Shown one piece after another: positions 52,383 through 61,934 of a stretch of 64,000 bases of DNA (positions are counted from its first letter, which is position 1; the number at the start of each line of letters is the position of its first letter). The stretch covers positions 496,001 through 560,000 of the forward strand of contig NZ_CP157794.1 of assembly GCF_040111675.1 (NCBI RefSeq). Direction: 5' to 3'. Under the pieces are notes generated by a model. That model made no database searches, had not been told where the DNA came from, and saw nothing but the letters and a program-made list of their open reading frames with translations. Both the position numbers and the translations under genes were made by a program. This stretch comes from Salinarimonas sp. (GTDB taxonomy: Bacteria > Pseudomonadota > Alphaproteobacteria > Rhizobiales > Beijerinckiaceae).

Positions 52383-53138
52383 TCAGGCGCGGTCGGTTGC
52401 GGAGGAATGGGTGAAGACGGTGCGCGGGCCCATCATGGCCGGCGTCTCGAGCCCGGGCGCCGGACGGCGCGCCTGGCGCACCTTCGCGGCGAGGCTGTCG
52501 ACCCCGCATTCGGCGGTCGCCGCGCCGGGGCCGAAGCGGACCTCCTCCTCCTCCCAGACGCGGTCGAGGGCCTCGAGGTCGTTCGGGTCCGTCTCCTCGA
52601 TCTCGGCGAGCGCCTCGAAGGAGGAGGCCTCCGGCGCCTGCGCGGCAAGCGCCACCAAGGCGGCGAAGACCGCGGCGTAAGGGCTCTCCTTGCGGGCGAG
52701 GCGCTCGCGCAGGGCCTCGAAGACGTGGGCCGGCTCGGCGAGGAGCGCGCGCGCCTCCGCCTCGGGCAGGGTCGAGGCGTATTCGAGGAAGAGCGGCAGG
52801 TAGTCCGGCAGCTCGGCGGCGTCGATGGAGAAGCCGGCGCCCTCGTAGAGCGCCTGGAGATCCACCATCGCCTGGCCGCGGTCGCGGCTCTCGCCGTGGA
52901 CGTGCTCGAAGAGGTTCAGCGAATGCGCGCGCGTGCGATCGAAGAGGAGCACGTAGCGCTCCTCCAGATCGTAGAGGTCCTCGCGGGAGAGGCTCGCGAG
53001 GAGCGGCTCGAGCGCCGCCATGGCGTAGCCGTCGAGCGCGCCCGCGACGGCGATCGCCTCGCGGATGGCGGGGATCGCACGCACGAGCTCTCGGCTGGGG
53101 TAGGTGAGGAGCGCGGAAAGCGCCTTCAGGGTGAGCAT
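52383..53138 (-). CDS. narJ: Nitrate reductase assembly chaperone NarJ
   Basis: 251-aa cytoplasmic chaperone needed for Mo-cofactor insertion into NarG. Typical features: LKALSALLTYPSREL near the N-terminus, LEERYVLLFDRTRAHSLNLFEHVHGESRDRGQAM (read in two halves), and DYLPLFLEYAS. A 30-residue C-terminal tail follows the core. Sits in the standard order narG-H-J-I. Confidence 0.95.
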   Translation of the reverse strand: MLTLKALSALLTYPSRELVRAIPAIREAIAVAGALDGYAMAALEPLLASLSREDLYDLEERYVLLFDRTRAHSLNLFEHVHGESRDRGQAMVDLQALYEGAGFSIDAAELPDYLPLFLEYASTLPEAEARALLAEPAHVFEALRERLARKESPYAAVFAALVALAAQAPEASSFEALAEIEETDPNDLEALDRVWEEEEVRFGPGAATAECGVDSLAAKVRQARRPAPGLETPAMMGPRTVFTHSSATDRA

Positions 53139-53166
53139 GGTCGTGTTCCTTCCCGTCCGGCCGCCC

Positions 53167-54696
53167 TCAGGCGACCTCCATCGGGGTCTTGGGCTCCTTG
53201 CGGCGCTTGGCGCCGAACAGGCCCGTCGTGGTGTCGCCGCCCGAGCAGCCGTTGCCGAAGGAGAAGCCGCACGAGCCGCGCAGGTCGTAGGCGTCCTCCA
53301 GGCCGGCCTCGCGATGCGACGTCGGGATCACGAAGCGATCCTCGTAGTTCGCGATCGCCATGATCCGGTACATCTCCTCGATCTGCGCGCCCGAGAGGCC
53401 GACCTTGCCGGCGATGGCCTCGTCCAGCACGCCGTCGATCGTCTTGGCGCGCATGTAGGCGCGCATGGCGAGCATGCGCTCGAGGCCGGTCACCACCGGC
53501 TCCTCGCGGCCCGCGGTCAGGAGGTTCGCGAGATAGCGCACGGGGATGCGCAGGTTCTTGACGTCCGGCATCTCGCCGTCGACGCCGATCTTGCCGGCTT
53601 CCGCGGCCGACTGGATCGGCGAGAGCGGCGGCACGTACCAGACCATGGGGAGCGTGCGGTACTCGGGGTGGAGCGGGAAGGCGATCTTCCACTCCATGGC
53701 CATCTTCCAGACGGGCGAGCGCCTGGCGGCCTCGAGCCAGGCGTCCGGGATGCCCTCTTCGCGGGCCTGGGCGATCACGCGCGGGTCGTTCGGGTCGAGG
53801 AAGACCTTCATCTGCGCGTCGTAGAGATCGCCCTCGTCGGGGGTGGACGCCGCCTCCTCGATGCGGTCGGCGTCGTAGAGGACGACGCCGAGATAGCGGA
53901 TGCGCCCGACGCAGGTCTCCGAGCAGACGGTCGGCTGGCCCGCCTCGAGGCGCGGGTAGCAGAGCGTGCACTTCTCCGACTTGCCGCTCTCCCAGTTGAA
54001 GTAGATCTTCTTGTAGGGGCAGCCCGAGACGCACATGCGCCAGCCGCGGCACTTGTCCTGGTCGATCAGGACGACGCCGTCCTCCTCGCGCTTGTAGATC
54101 GCGCCCGACGGGCAGGCGGCGGCGCAGGTCGGGTTGAGGCAGTGCTCGCACAGCCTCGGCAGGTACATCATGAAGGTGTTCTCGAACTGGCCGTAGATCT
54201 CCTTCTCGACGCCCTCGAAATTCGCGTCCTTGGAGCGCTTCGAGAACTCGCCGGAGAGGATCTCCTCCCAGTTCGGGCCCCACTCGATCTTCTGCATCCG
54301 CTCGCCGGTGATCTTCGAGCGCGGGCGCGCGGTCGGGAAGGCGCGGCCCTCGGGGGCGGTCTGGAGGTGCTCGTAGTCGAAATCGAAGGGCTCGTAATAG
54401 TCGTCGATCTCGGGCAGGTCGGGGTTGGCGAAGATGTTCGCGAGAACCCGCCATTTCGAGCCGATGCGCGGCTCGATCTCGCCCGACGCCTTGCGGCGCC
54501 AGCCGCCCTTCCACTTGCCCTGGTTCTCCCAGTCCTTCGGATAGCCGATGCCGGGCTTGGTCTCGACGTTGTTGAACCAGGCGTATTCCATGCCTTCCCG
54601 GTTCGTCCAGACGTTCTTGCAGGTCACCGAGCAGGTGTGGCAGCCGATGCACTTGTCGAGGTTGAGAACCATCGCGATCTGAGCGCGGATCTTCAT
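53167..54696 (-). CDS. narH: Respiratory nitrate reductase beta subunit NarH
   Basis: 509-aa iron-sulfur protein. Cluster motifs: CIGCHTCSVTCKNVW near residue 16, CEHCLNPTCAAACPSG near 184, KCRGWRMCVSGCPYKK with Trp in place of one Cys (the 3Fe-4S cluster pattern of NarH), and CTLCYPRLE with CSETCVG. ATG at 54696 is conserved for the family (MKIRAQ). It transfers electrons from NarI haem to the NarG molybdenum site. Confidence 0.97.
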   Translation of the reverse strand: MKIRAQIAMVLNLDKCIGCHTCSVTCKNVWTNREGMEYAWFNNVETKPGIGYPKDWENQGKWKGGWRRKASGEIEPRIGSKWRVLANIFANPDLPEIDDYYEPFDFDYEHLQTAPEGRAFPTARPRSKITGERMQKIEWGPNWEEILSGEFSKRSKDANFEGVEKEIYGQFENTFMMYLPRLCEHCLNPTCAAACPSGAIYKREEDGVVLIDQDKCRGWRMCVSGCPYKKIYFNWESGKSEKCTLCYPRLEAGQPTVCSETCVGRIRYLGVVLYDADRIEEAASTPDEGDLYDAQMKVFLDPNDPRVIAQAREEGIPDAWLEAARRSPVWKMAMEWKIAFPLHPEYRTLPMVWYVPPLSPIQSAAEAGKIGVDGEMPDVKNLRIPVRYLANLLTAGREEPVVTGLERMLAMRAYMRAKTIDGVLDEAIAGKVGLSGAQIEEMYRIMAIANYEDRFVIPTSHREAGLEDAYDLRGSCGFSFGNGCSGGDTTTGLFGAKRRKEPKTPMEVA

Positions 54697-54819
54697 CGTC
54701 TTGTCCCCTCGCGCGGCGGGCCGAATACGGCTCTCGAAGCGCTTGATCTGTCGAGGATTTCGGTAGCCTGGAGCGGGTCCAGGCGACACTCGGATCGAGC
54801 CCCTAAGGGCGGCCCCGGA

Positions 54820-54838
54820 GCCCGCGTCGCGCGCGGGC
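54820..54838 (-). terminator. Hairpin between narG and narH
   Basis: A 7-bp stem (gcccgcg/cgcgggc) with a 5-base loop lies 15 bases past the narG stop codon in the unusual 157-bp gap to narH. It could reduce read-through or protect the narG 3' end. No T-tract follows. Confidence 0.4.
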
Positions 54839-54853
54839 GCCGAGGCGACGGCG

Positions 54854-57800
54854 TCACTCCGCGGCGACGGCCGGAACCGGCTCGTCGTCGAGCCAGTCCA
54901 CCTTCGCCATCTTGCGGATCACCACGAACTCGTCGCGGTTGGCGCCCACCGTGCCGTAGTAGTTGAAGCCGTAGGAGAGCTGGGCGTAGCCGCCGATCAT
55001 GTGCGTGGGCTTCAAGACCGCGCGCGTGACCGAGTTGTGAATGCCGCCGCGCTGGCCGGTGAGGGTCGACCCCGGCGTGTTCACGATCTTCTCCTGGGCA
55101 TGGTACATCATGCACATGCCGTCCTTGACGCGCTGGGAGACGACCGCGCGCGCCGAGATCGCGCCGTTGGCGTTGTAGACCTCGATCCAGTCGTTGTCGG
55201 CGATGCCGGCCGCCTTGGCGTCGGTCTCGGAGATCCACACGACCGGCCCGCCCCGGTTCAGCGTGAGCATCATCAGGTTGTCGGAATAGGTCGAGTGGAT
55301 GCCCCACTTCTGGTGCGGCGTGATGAAGTTGAGCACGATCTCCGGCGCGCCGTCCGCCCCGCGGCCCTTCACGGGAGCGACCGTCTTCATGTCGATCGGC
55401 GGGCGGTAGACGCAGAAGCCCTCGCCGAAGGCGCGCATCCACAGGTGATCCTGGTAGAGCTGCTGGCGGCCGGTGAGCGTCCGCCACGGGATCAGCTCGT
55501 GGACGTTCGTGTAGCCGGCGTTGTAGCAGACCTTCTCGGATTCGAGGCCCGACCAGATCGGCGAGGAGATGATCTTGCGCGGCTGGGCGACCACGTCGCG
55601 GAAGCGGATCTTCTCGTCCTCCTTCGGGAGCGCGAGATGCGCGTGCTCGCGGCCCGTGAACGTCTGGAGCGATTCCCAGGCCTTGACCGCGACCTCGCCG
55701 TTCGTCTCCGGCGCGAGCATGAGGAGCACCTCGCAGGCGTCGATGGCGGTCTCGATCTTCGCGAGCCCCTTTGTCGGCCCGCTCTCGACCACGCCGTTGA
55801 GCGCCTTCAAGGCCTCGACCTCGTGCTCTGTGTTCCAGGCCATGCCCTTGCCGCCGTTGCCGACCTTCGTCATCAGCGGGCCGAGCGCGGTGAAGCGGGC
55901 GTAGAGGTTCGGGTAGTCGCGCTCGACGACCGTCACCTGCGGCATGGTACGCCCCGGGATCGGGTCGATGGCGCCGGTCTTCCAGTCGGCGACGTCGAAG
56001 GGCTGCGCGATCTCGCCGGGGGTGTCGTGCAGGATGGGGGTGAGCACCACGTCCGTCTCGACGCCGAGCACCTCCGGCGCGACCTCGGAGAACTTCTCCG
56101 CCAGGCCCTTGTAGATGTTCCAGTCGGTGCGGCTCTCCCAGACCGGGTCCACCGCCGCGGTGAGCGGGTGGATGAAGGGGTGCATGTCGGAGGTGTTGAG
56201 GTCGTCCTTCTCGTACCAGGAGGCGGTGGGGAGCACGATGTCCGAGTAGACGCAGGTCGTCGACATGCGGAAGTCGAGCGTGACCAGGAGGTCGAGCTTG
56301 CCCTCCGGCGCCTCGTCGCGCCACACGACCTCCTTGGACTTGCGCTTGCCCTCGGCGCCGAGATCCTTGCCGAGCAGCCCGTGCTTGGTGCCGAGCAGGT
56401 GCTTGAGGAAGTATTCGTGGCCCTTGCCGGACGAGCCGAGCAGGTTCGAGCGCCAGACGAACAGGTTGCGCGGCCAGTTCCTCGGGTTGTCCGGGTCCTC
56501 GCAGGAGAGGCGCAGCTCGCCGTCCTTGAGCGCCTTGGCGACGTAGTCCTTCGGCGCGAGCCCGGCCTCGGCGGCCTTCTTGGCGACGGTGAGCGGGTTC
56601 TTCTCGAGCTGCGGCGCGGAGGGCAGCCAGCCCATGCGCTCGGCGCGGATGTTGTAGTCGATGATCGCGCCGTCCCACGGGCCGGCGGGCGCGGTCGGCG
56701 AGAGGATCTCGGCGACGTCGAGCTGCTCGTAGCGCCACTGGTCGGTGTGGGCGTAGAAGGCCGAGGTCGAGTTCTGCTGGCGGGGCGGGCGGCCCCAGTC
56801 GAGCCCGAAGGCGAGCGGCGCCCAGCCGCTCTGCGGCCTGAGCTTCTCCTGGCCCACGTAATGCGACCAGCCGCCCCCGGACTGCCCCACGCAGCCGCAC
56901 ATCACCAGCATGTTGATGGCGGACCGGTAGTTCATGTCCATGTGGTACCAATGGTTCATCGCAGCCCCGATGATGATCATCGAGCGCCCATTGGTCTTCT
57001 CGGCGTTGCGGGCGAACTCGCGCGCCACCGTGACGATCTGGTCGCGCGGCACGCCGGTGATGGCCTCCGCCCAGGCGGGGGAATACGGCGCGTCGTCGTC
57101 GAAGGTCTTCGCGACGTTCTCGCCGCCGAAGCCGCGGTCGACGCCGTAATTCGCCAGGAACAGGTCGTAGACGGTGGCGACGAGCGCCTCGCCCTCTGCC
57201 GTCTGCAGCGTCTTTACCGGGATGCGGCGCTCGAGCACGCTCGCGTGCGCGTCGCTCGCGAAGTGCTCGTGCGCGATGTTGCCGAAATAGGGGAAGGCGA
57301 CCTCCTCGAACGTATCCTCGGCGCCGGCGAGCGAGAGGCGCAGGTCCACCGGCGCGCCGTCGGCGCGCTTGGCCTCGAGGTTCCACTTGCCCGTCTCGCC
57401 CCAGCGGAAGCCGACCGAGCCGTTGGGCACGACGAGCTCGCCGGTGGTCTCGTCGAGGGCGAGCGTCTTCCACTCGGGATTGTTGGTCTCGCCCATCCCG
57501 CCGTCGAGGTCCGAGGCGCGCAGGAAGCGCTCGGGCACGAGCTTGCCGTCCGCCTGGCGCACGAGCCGCACCAGCATCGGCATGTCGGTGTAGCGCTTGG
57601 CGTAGTCGACGAAGTACGGGACCTGCCGGTCGACGTGGAACTCCTTGAGGATGACGTGGCCCATGGCCATGCCGAGCGCCGCGTCGGTGCCCTGCTTCAC
57701 CGACACCCACATGTCGGCGAACTTCGAGGCTTCCGAGTAGTCGGGGCAGATCACCACCGACTTCGCGCCGCGGTAGCGCACCTCGGTGTAGAAGTGGGCG

Positions 57801-58588
57801 TCGGGCGTGCGGGTCTGGGGCACGTTCGAGCCCCACAGGATCAGGAAGCCGGCATTGTACCAGTCCGCGCTCTCGGGCACGTCGGTCTGCTCGCCCCAGG
57901 TCTGCGGCGAGGCCGGCGGCAGGTCGCAATACCAGTCGTAGAACGACATGCAGACGCCGCCCATCAGCGACAGGTAGCGCGCGCCGGCGGCGTAGCTGAC
58001 CATCGACATGGCCGGGATCGGCGAGAAGCCGAAGACGCGGTCCGGCCCGTAGGTCTTGACCGTGTAGGCGTTCGCCGCCGCGATCATCTCGTTGACCTCG
58101 TCCCAGGTCGCGCGGACGAAGCCGCCGTGACCGCGGATCGAGGTGTAGGACTTGCGCTTGGCCGGATCCTCCTGGATCGAGGCCCAGGCGGCGACCGGCG
58201 TGCGCACCGCGCGCGCCTCGCGCCACAGGCGCAGGAGCCGGCCGCGCACCAGCGGGTGCTTCACCCGGTTGGCCGAGTAGAGATACCAGGAATAGGAGGC
58301 GCCGCGGGCGCAGCCGCGAGGCTCGTGGTTGGGCAGCTCGGGCCGCGTGCGCGGGTAGTCCGTCTGCTGCGTCTCCCAGGTGACGATCCCGCCCTTGACG
58401 TAGATCTTCCACGAGCACGAGCCCGTGCAGTTCACGCCGTGGGTGGAGCGCACGACCTTGTCGTGCTGCCAGCGCTTGCGGTAGCCGTCCTCCCAGCCGC
58501 GGTCCTCGCGGGTGGTGATGCCGTGGCCGTCCGAGAAGGCTTCGTCCTTGCGGGTGAAGAAGGTCAGCCGGTCGAGGAAGTGGCTCAT
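54854..58588 (-). CDS. narG: Respiratory nitrate reductase alpha subunit NarG
   Basis: 1244-aa cytoplasmic-facing molybdoenzyme that reduces nitrate to nitrite. The N-terminal iron-sulfur motif is THGVNCTGSCSWKIYVKGG (His plus Cys ligands). The start MSHFLDRLTFFTRKDEAFSDGHG is conserved, including the vestigial twin-arginine-like region without real Tat function. Bis-MGD ligation regions such as GCARGASYSWYLYSANRVKH and CVGQSGGGWSHYVGQEK are recognisable. Length is normal. Part of the usp-narK1-narK2-narG-H-J-I array, preceded by narK2. Confidence 0.98.
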   Translation of the reverse strand: MSHFLDRLTFFTRKDEAFSDGHGITTREDRGWEDGYRKRWQHDKVVRSTHGVNCTGSCSWKIYVKGGIVTWETQQTDYPRTRPELPNHEPRGCARGASYSWYLYSANRVKHPLVRGRLLRLWREARAVRTPVAAWASIQEDPAKRKSYTSIRGHGGFVRATWDEVNEMIAAANAYTVKTYGPDRVFGFSPIPAMSMVSYAAGARYLSLMGGVCMSFYDWYCDLPPASPQTWGEQTDVPESADWYNAGFLILWGSNVPQTRTPDAHFYTEVRYRGAKSVVICPDYSEASKFADMWVSVKQGTDAALGMAMGHVILKEFHVDRQVPYFVDYAKRYTDMPMLVRLVRQADGKLVPERFLRASDLDGGMGETNNPEWKTLALDETTGELVVPNGSVGFRWGETGKWNLEAKRADGAPVDLRLSLAGAEDTFEEVAFPYFGNIAHEHFASDAHASVLERRIPVKTLQTAEGEALVATVYDLFLANYGVDRGFGGENVAKTFDDDAPYSPAWAEAITGVPRDQIVTVAREFARNAEKTNGRSMIIIGAAMNHWYHMDMNYRSAINMLVMCGCVGQSGGGWSHYVGQEKLRPQSGWAPLAFGLDWGRPPRQQNSTSAFYAHTDQWRYEQLDVAEILSPTAPAGPWDGAIIDYNIRAERMGWLPSAPQLEKNPLTVAKKAAEAGLAPKDYVAKALKDGELRLSCEDPDNPRNWPRNLFVWRSNLLGSSGKGHEYFLKHLLGTKHGLLGKDLGAEGKRKSKEVVWRDEAPEGKLDLLVTLDFRMSTTCVYSDIVLPTASWYEKDDLNTSDMHPFIHPLTAAVDPVWESRTDWNIYKGLAEKFSEVAPEVLGVETDVVLTPILHDTPGEIAQPFDVADWKTGAIDPIPGRTMPQVTVVERDYPNLYARFTALGPLMTKVGNGGKGMAWNTEHEVEALKALNGVVESGPTKGLAKIETAIDACEVLLMLAPETNGEVAVKAWESLQTFTGREHAHLALPKEDEKIRFRDVVAQPRKIISSPIWSGLESEKVCYNAGYTNVHELIPWRTLTGRQQLYQDHLWMRAFGEGFCVYRPPIDMKTVAPVKGRGADGAPEIVLNFITPHQKWGIHSTYSDNLMMLTLNRGGPVVWISETDAKAAGIADNDWIEVYNANGAISARAVVSQRVKDGMCMMYHAQEKIVNTPGSTLTGQRGGIHNSVTRAVLKPTHMIGGYAQLSYGFNYYGTVGANRDEFVVIRKMAKVDWLDDEPVPAVAAE

Positions 58589-58707
58589 GGGATGGTCCTC
58601 TGGGGTGTCTCTGGCGAGGCTCGGACGGCGCGCCGCGGGCGCGGGAGTCTCGTCTCGAAGGAGCCTCGTCTCGAAGGGGTCTCGAATGCGCGGGCGCGAG
58701 GCCCTGT

Positions 58708-58731
58708 CCGGAGGGGGGCGCCCCCCTCCGG
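58708..58731. terminator. 24-bp perfect palindrome after narK2
   Basis: Two 12-base arms (ccggaggggggc/gcccccctccgg) with no loop, eight bases past the narK2 stop codon and before narG. It can fold to a strong stem of about 10 bp. The 150-bp gap also holds short direct repeats (gtctcgtctcgaagg). Likely an mRNA stabiliser or partial terminator separating transporter and reductase expression. Confidence 0.55.
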
Positions 58732-58738
58732 CGGCGCC

Positions 58739-60124
58739 TCAGCAGGGCGTCGCGGCGTTCCGGCGGGCGTACATCCACCAGTTCAGGACGACGTTGAAGG
58801 CGAAGAAGACGGCGAGCCCGTAGAAGACGACGTTCGGGTTGCCGTAGGCGGCGAAGGCGCCGGCGAACATCATGCCGAAGACGAAGGGGCCGTAGGCCGC
58901 GATCGCCGCCGTGAAGCCGATCACGCCGCCCGCCTGGCGCGGCGGGAAGATCATCGGCATCTGCTTGAAGGTCGAGGCGTTGCCGACGCCCGAGAAGGCG
59001 AACAGGCCGAGCATCGCGCCGACGAAGAACGGGAACTGCGCCATCGAGTCCGGCGTCGTGAACATCGGCACCGTCGCCGCGCAGGCGACCATGCCGAGCC
59101 CGGCAACCTGCGTCACCTTCGCTCCGCCGAACCGGTCGGAGATCGGGCCGCCGACGACGCGCAGAGCCGAGCCGACGAGCGGGCCGAGGAAGGCCCAGGC
59201 GAGCGGGTCGGGCGCGTTCTCGAGGCCGCCGTAGCACTTGGCGATGAGCAGCGGGAAGGTGCCCGCGAGCCCGGCGAAGGCGCCGAACGTCATCATGTAG
59301 AGGCTCGTCATCGACCAGGTGTGGCGCGAGCCGAAGATGTCCATCTGCTCGCGGATGTTCGCCTTGACCGGCACGCTCTTGAGGAAGGCGAGCGCGGAGA
59401 GGCCGAAGATCGCGATGAAGGGGATGAACACCGCGGTGGCGTTCTGCAGGTAGACCGGCGTCTCGACGCCGTTCCTGGTGAGCACCTGCGCCTCGCCGAG
59501 GACGGTCGCCCCGCCGAAGAGCGCCACCGTGATGATCCAGGGCGTGACGAACTGGACGACGGACACGCCGAAATTCCCGATGCCGGCCTGGATGGCGAGC
59601 GCGGTGCCCTGCAGGCGCTTGGGGAAGAACAGGGAGGTCGAGGGCATGAAGGACGAGAAGTTCCCGCCGCCGAGGCCGGCCAGGAAGGCGAGACCCATCA
59701 GCACGACGTAGGGAGTCTGCGGGTTCTGCACCGCGAAGAACCACCCCAAGGCCGGCAGCAGCAGCGAGAGCGTCGACCAGCCCACCACGGCGCGGGTGCC
59801 GTAGATCGGCACGAGGAACATGTGCACGAGGCGCAGCGTCCCGCCGGCGAGGCCCGGCATGGCCGCGAGCCAGAACAGCTGGCTCGTCGTCAGCTGAAAG
59901 CCGATCGCGGGGAGGCGCACGACCAGCGCCGAGACCAGGAACCAGATCACGAAGGCGAGGATCAGGTTCGCGGTGGTGATTGTGAGCGTGCGCCAGGCGA
60001 GGCGCGAGCCGCCGGAGGCCCAGAAGGCCTCGTTCTCCGGCTCCCAGCGCGAAAGCCGGGTTCCGCGCGTCTCGGGGCCCGATTGCTGGTCCTGCGGCTT
60101 CACAGGGGTGGCTGCGACGGACAT
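58739..60124 (-). CDS. narK2: Nitrate/nitrite transporter NarK2-type
   Basis: 461-aa MFS transporter, 12 membrane segments. Nitrate-porter signatures: FLAGLGGGNFSSFMPSTSLF (first glycine-rich motif) and FAFSGVGNASTFKQMPMIF (second). In Paracoccus-type systems NarK2 is a nitrate/nitrite antiporter, and it is fused to NarK1. Here they are separate neighbouring genes. Start ATG 60124, 67 bases after narK1. Confidence 0.92.
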   Translation of the reverse strand: MSVAATPVKPQDQQSGPETRGTRLSRWEPENEAFWASGGSRLAWRTLTITTANLILAFVIWFLVSALVVRLPAIGFQLTTSQLFWLAAMPGLAGGTLRLVHMFLVPIYGTRAVVGWSTLSLLLPALGWFFAVQNPQTPYVVLMGLAFLAGLGGGNFSSFMPSTSLFFPKRLQGTALAIQAGIGNFGVSVVQFVTPWIITVALFGGATVLGEAQVLTRNGVETPVYLQNATAVFIPFIAIFGLSALAFLKSVPVKANIREQMDIFGSRHTWSMTSLYMMTFGAFAGLAGTFPLLIAKCYGGLENAPDPLAWAFLGPLVGSALRVVGGPISDRFGGAKVTQVAGLGMVACAATVPMFTTPDSMAQFPFFVGAMLGLFAFSGVGNASTFKQMPMIFPPRQAGGVIGFTAAIAAYGPFVFGMMFAGAFAAYGNPNVVFYGLAVFFAFNVVLNWWMYARRNAATPC

Positions 60125-60191
60125 GGGTCCGGTTCCTTTCGATCGGGGTGGCGTGCCCGTCGGAGCGCCGGGGCGCTCCGACGGCGCGGGG

Positions 60192-61847
60192 TCATTCGGC
60201 GGGGGCGGTGATGGCGGGCCCGCGAGCGGAGAGCCGGGCGAGCGCCGAGCGCAAATCGTCGAGGCTGCCGAAGCGGGCGGTCACGGTGAGGCCTTCGCCC
60301 TTCTCGACGACGTCCACCTTCTGGGAGCCGGCGAAGACGAGGGCGAGCTCGGCTTCGGCCTCCCGGCGGCGGCGCGCCTCCAGCGCGATCGCCTCGTCGA
60401 CGGAGGAGATGACGTACTCGTCCCCGAAGCCGCCCTCCGGCTCCTTCAGCCACATCAGGCAGACGACCCACGAGATCAGGGCGCCGGCCGCGATGATGAG
60501 GAAGAACTGGCTCGGCGTGACCATCGTGAAGACGAAGAGGTAGAAGACCGCGCCGACATTGCCGTAGGCGCCGGCCATGCCCGAGATCTGGCCGGTGACC
60601 CGGCGCTTGATCGAGGGAATGATGCCGAAGGTCGCGCCCTCCGCGCCCTGCACGAAGAAGGAGCAGAAGATCGTGATCGCGATGGCGATGACGAGCGGCC
60701 AGCTCGAGTTCATCAGGCCCATCAGGCCGAAGCCCACCGCGATGCCGAGCATGTAGGACAGCATCACGAACTTGCGGTTCCCGAACCGGTCGGAGACGAG
60801 CCCGCCCATCGGCCGGGCGAACAGGTTCACGAAGGCGAAGGAGGCGGCGATCACGCCGGCGACGGCCGCATTGAGCCCCCAGGTCTGCTCGAAGAACAGC
60901 GGCAGCATCGACACGACGGCGAGCTCGGCGCCGAAATTGGCGAAGTAGGTCGTGTTGAGCGCGGCGACGGACTTGAAGGGATAGCGGTCGTCGGCGGGCA
61001 CGCCCTTCCTGAGGATCGGCACGTTGACACGCAGAACCTGGACGATCTGGTAGAGGATCACGACGATGATCGCGGCGTAGACGAAGCTCGCGGTCATGGT
61101 GTCGAGATAGCCGAGGTTCTGGGTGCGCCAGACGAGGATCGCGAGGATGCCGACCATCGGCACCGTGAAGAGCACGAGCAGCACGAGGTCGCTCCAGGTG
61201 CTGACCTCGAGCGCGGCCGCCTTGCGCGGCTTGCGGTGGCTCTCCGGGTTCGGGCCGTCGGAGAGCGCGAACCAGTAGAAGACGCCGTAGGCGGCCATCA
61301 CCAGGCCCGAGATCGCGATCGCCCAGCGCCAGCCGTCGTCGCCGCCGAAGAGGGTCAGCGCGATTGTGGGGAGCGTCATCGCCGCGGCGGCGGAGCCGAA
61401 ATTGCCCCAGCCCGCATAGAGGCCCTCGGCGAAGCCGATGTCGCGCGGCTTGAACCAGAGCGCGACCATGTGGATGCCGACGACGAAGCTCGCGCCGATC
61501 GAGGAGAGGACGAGCCGCGAGACGAAGAGCTGCTCGCGCGTATCGCCGAAGGCGAAGGCGAGCGCCGGGATCGCCATGACGACCATCAGGATTGAGAACA
61601 CGCGGCGCGGGCCGAAGCGGTCGAGCGCCATGCCGACGATGATGCGCGCCGGGATGGTCAGCGCCACGTTGGCGATGGCGAAGAGCTTGAGGTCCTCCGC
61701 CGTCAGCCAGTCCACCGAGCGCAGCATGCTGGAGGCCAGCGGCGCCATGTTGAACCAGACGTAGAAGGAGATGAAGAAGGCGATCCAGGTGAGGTGGAGC
61801 GCCCGGATGTCCCGGCTCTTGAACCGGAAGACGTCTGAGACTTTCAT
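60192..61847 (-). CDS. narK1: Nitrate transporter NarK1-type
   Basis: 551-aa MFS transporter with 12 membrane segments, the NarK1 (nitrate/proton symport) type: GWGNFGSAAAAMTLPTIALT and GMAGAYGNVGAVFYLFVFT are the two nitrate-signature stretches. A C-terminal soluble extension of about 70 residues (DEAIALEARRRREAEAELAL, then a beta-rich end SLDDLRSALARLS) is longer than in most NarK1. Lies between usp and narK2. Confidence 0.92.
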   Translation of the reverse strand: MKVSDVFRFKSRDIRALHLTWIAFFISFYVWFNMAPLASSMLRSVDWLTAEDLKLFAIANVALTIPARIIVGMALDRFGPRRVFSILMVVMAIPALAFAFGDTREQLFVSRLVLSSIGASFVVGIHMVALWFKPRDIGFAEGLYAGWGNFGSAAAAMTLPTIALTLFGGDDGWRWAIAISGLVMAAYGVFYWFALSDGPNPESHRKPRKAAALEVSTWSDLVLLVLFTVPMVGILAILVWRTQNLGYLDTMTASFVYAAIIVVILYQIVQVLRVNVPILRKGVPADDRYPFKSVAALNTTYFANFGAELAVVSMLPLFFEQTWGLNAAVAGVIAASFAFVNLFARPMGGLVSDRFGNRKFVMLSYMLGIAVGFGLMGLMNSSWPLVIAIAITIFCSFFVQGAEGATFGIIPSIKRRVTGQISGMAGAYGNVGAVFYLFVFTMVTPSQFFLIIAAGALISWVVCLMWLKEPEGGFGDEYVISSVDEAIALEARRRREAEAELALVFAGSQKVDVVEKGEGLTVTARFGSLDDLRSALARLSARGPAITAPAE

Positions 61848-61886
61848 CGAGCTTTACCTCGGAAAAACTTGACCTCGGAAAGACCT

Positions 61887-61903
61887 CGCCTTTGGGAAAG
61901 GCG
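61887..61903. terminator. Small hairpin between usp and narK1
   Basis: A 7-bp perfect stem (cgccttt/aaaggcg) with a 3-base loop in the 87-bp gap, next to a direct repeat acctcggaaa. It may shape the relative expression of usp and narK1. Confidence 0.45.
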
Positions 61904-61934
61904 GCGAGCGCGCACGGACGTGCGCGGCGTGTCG

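Noticed and set aside
55001..60211. Long plus-strand open frame opposite narG and narK2
   Set aside because: Antisense shadow; real motifs are on the minus strand.
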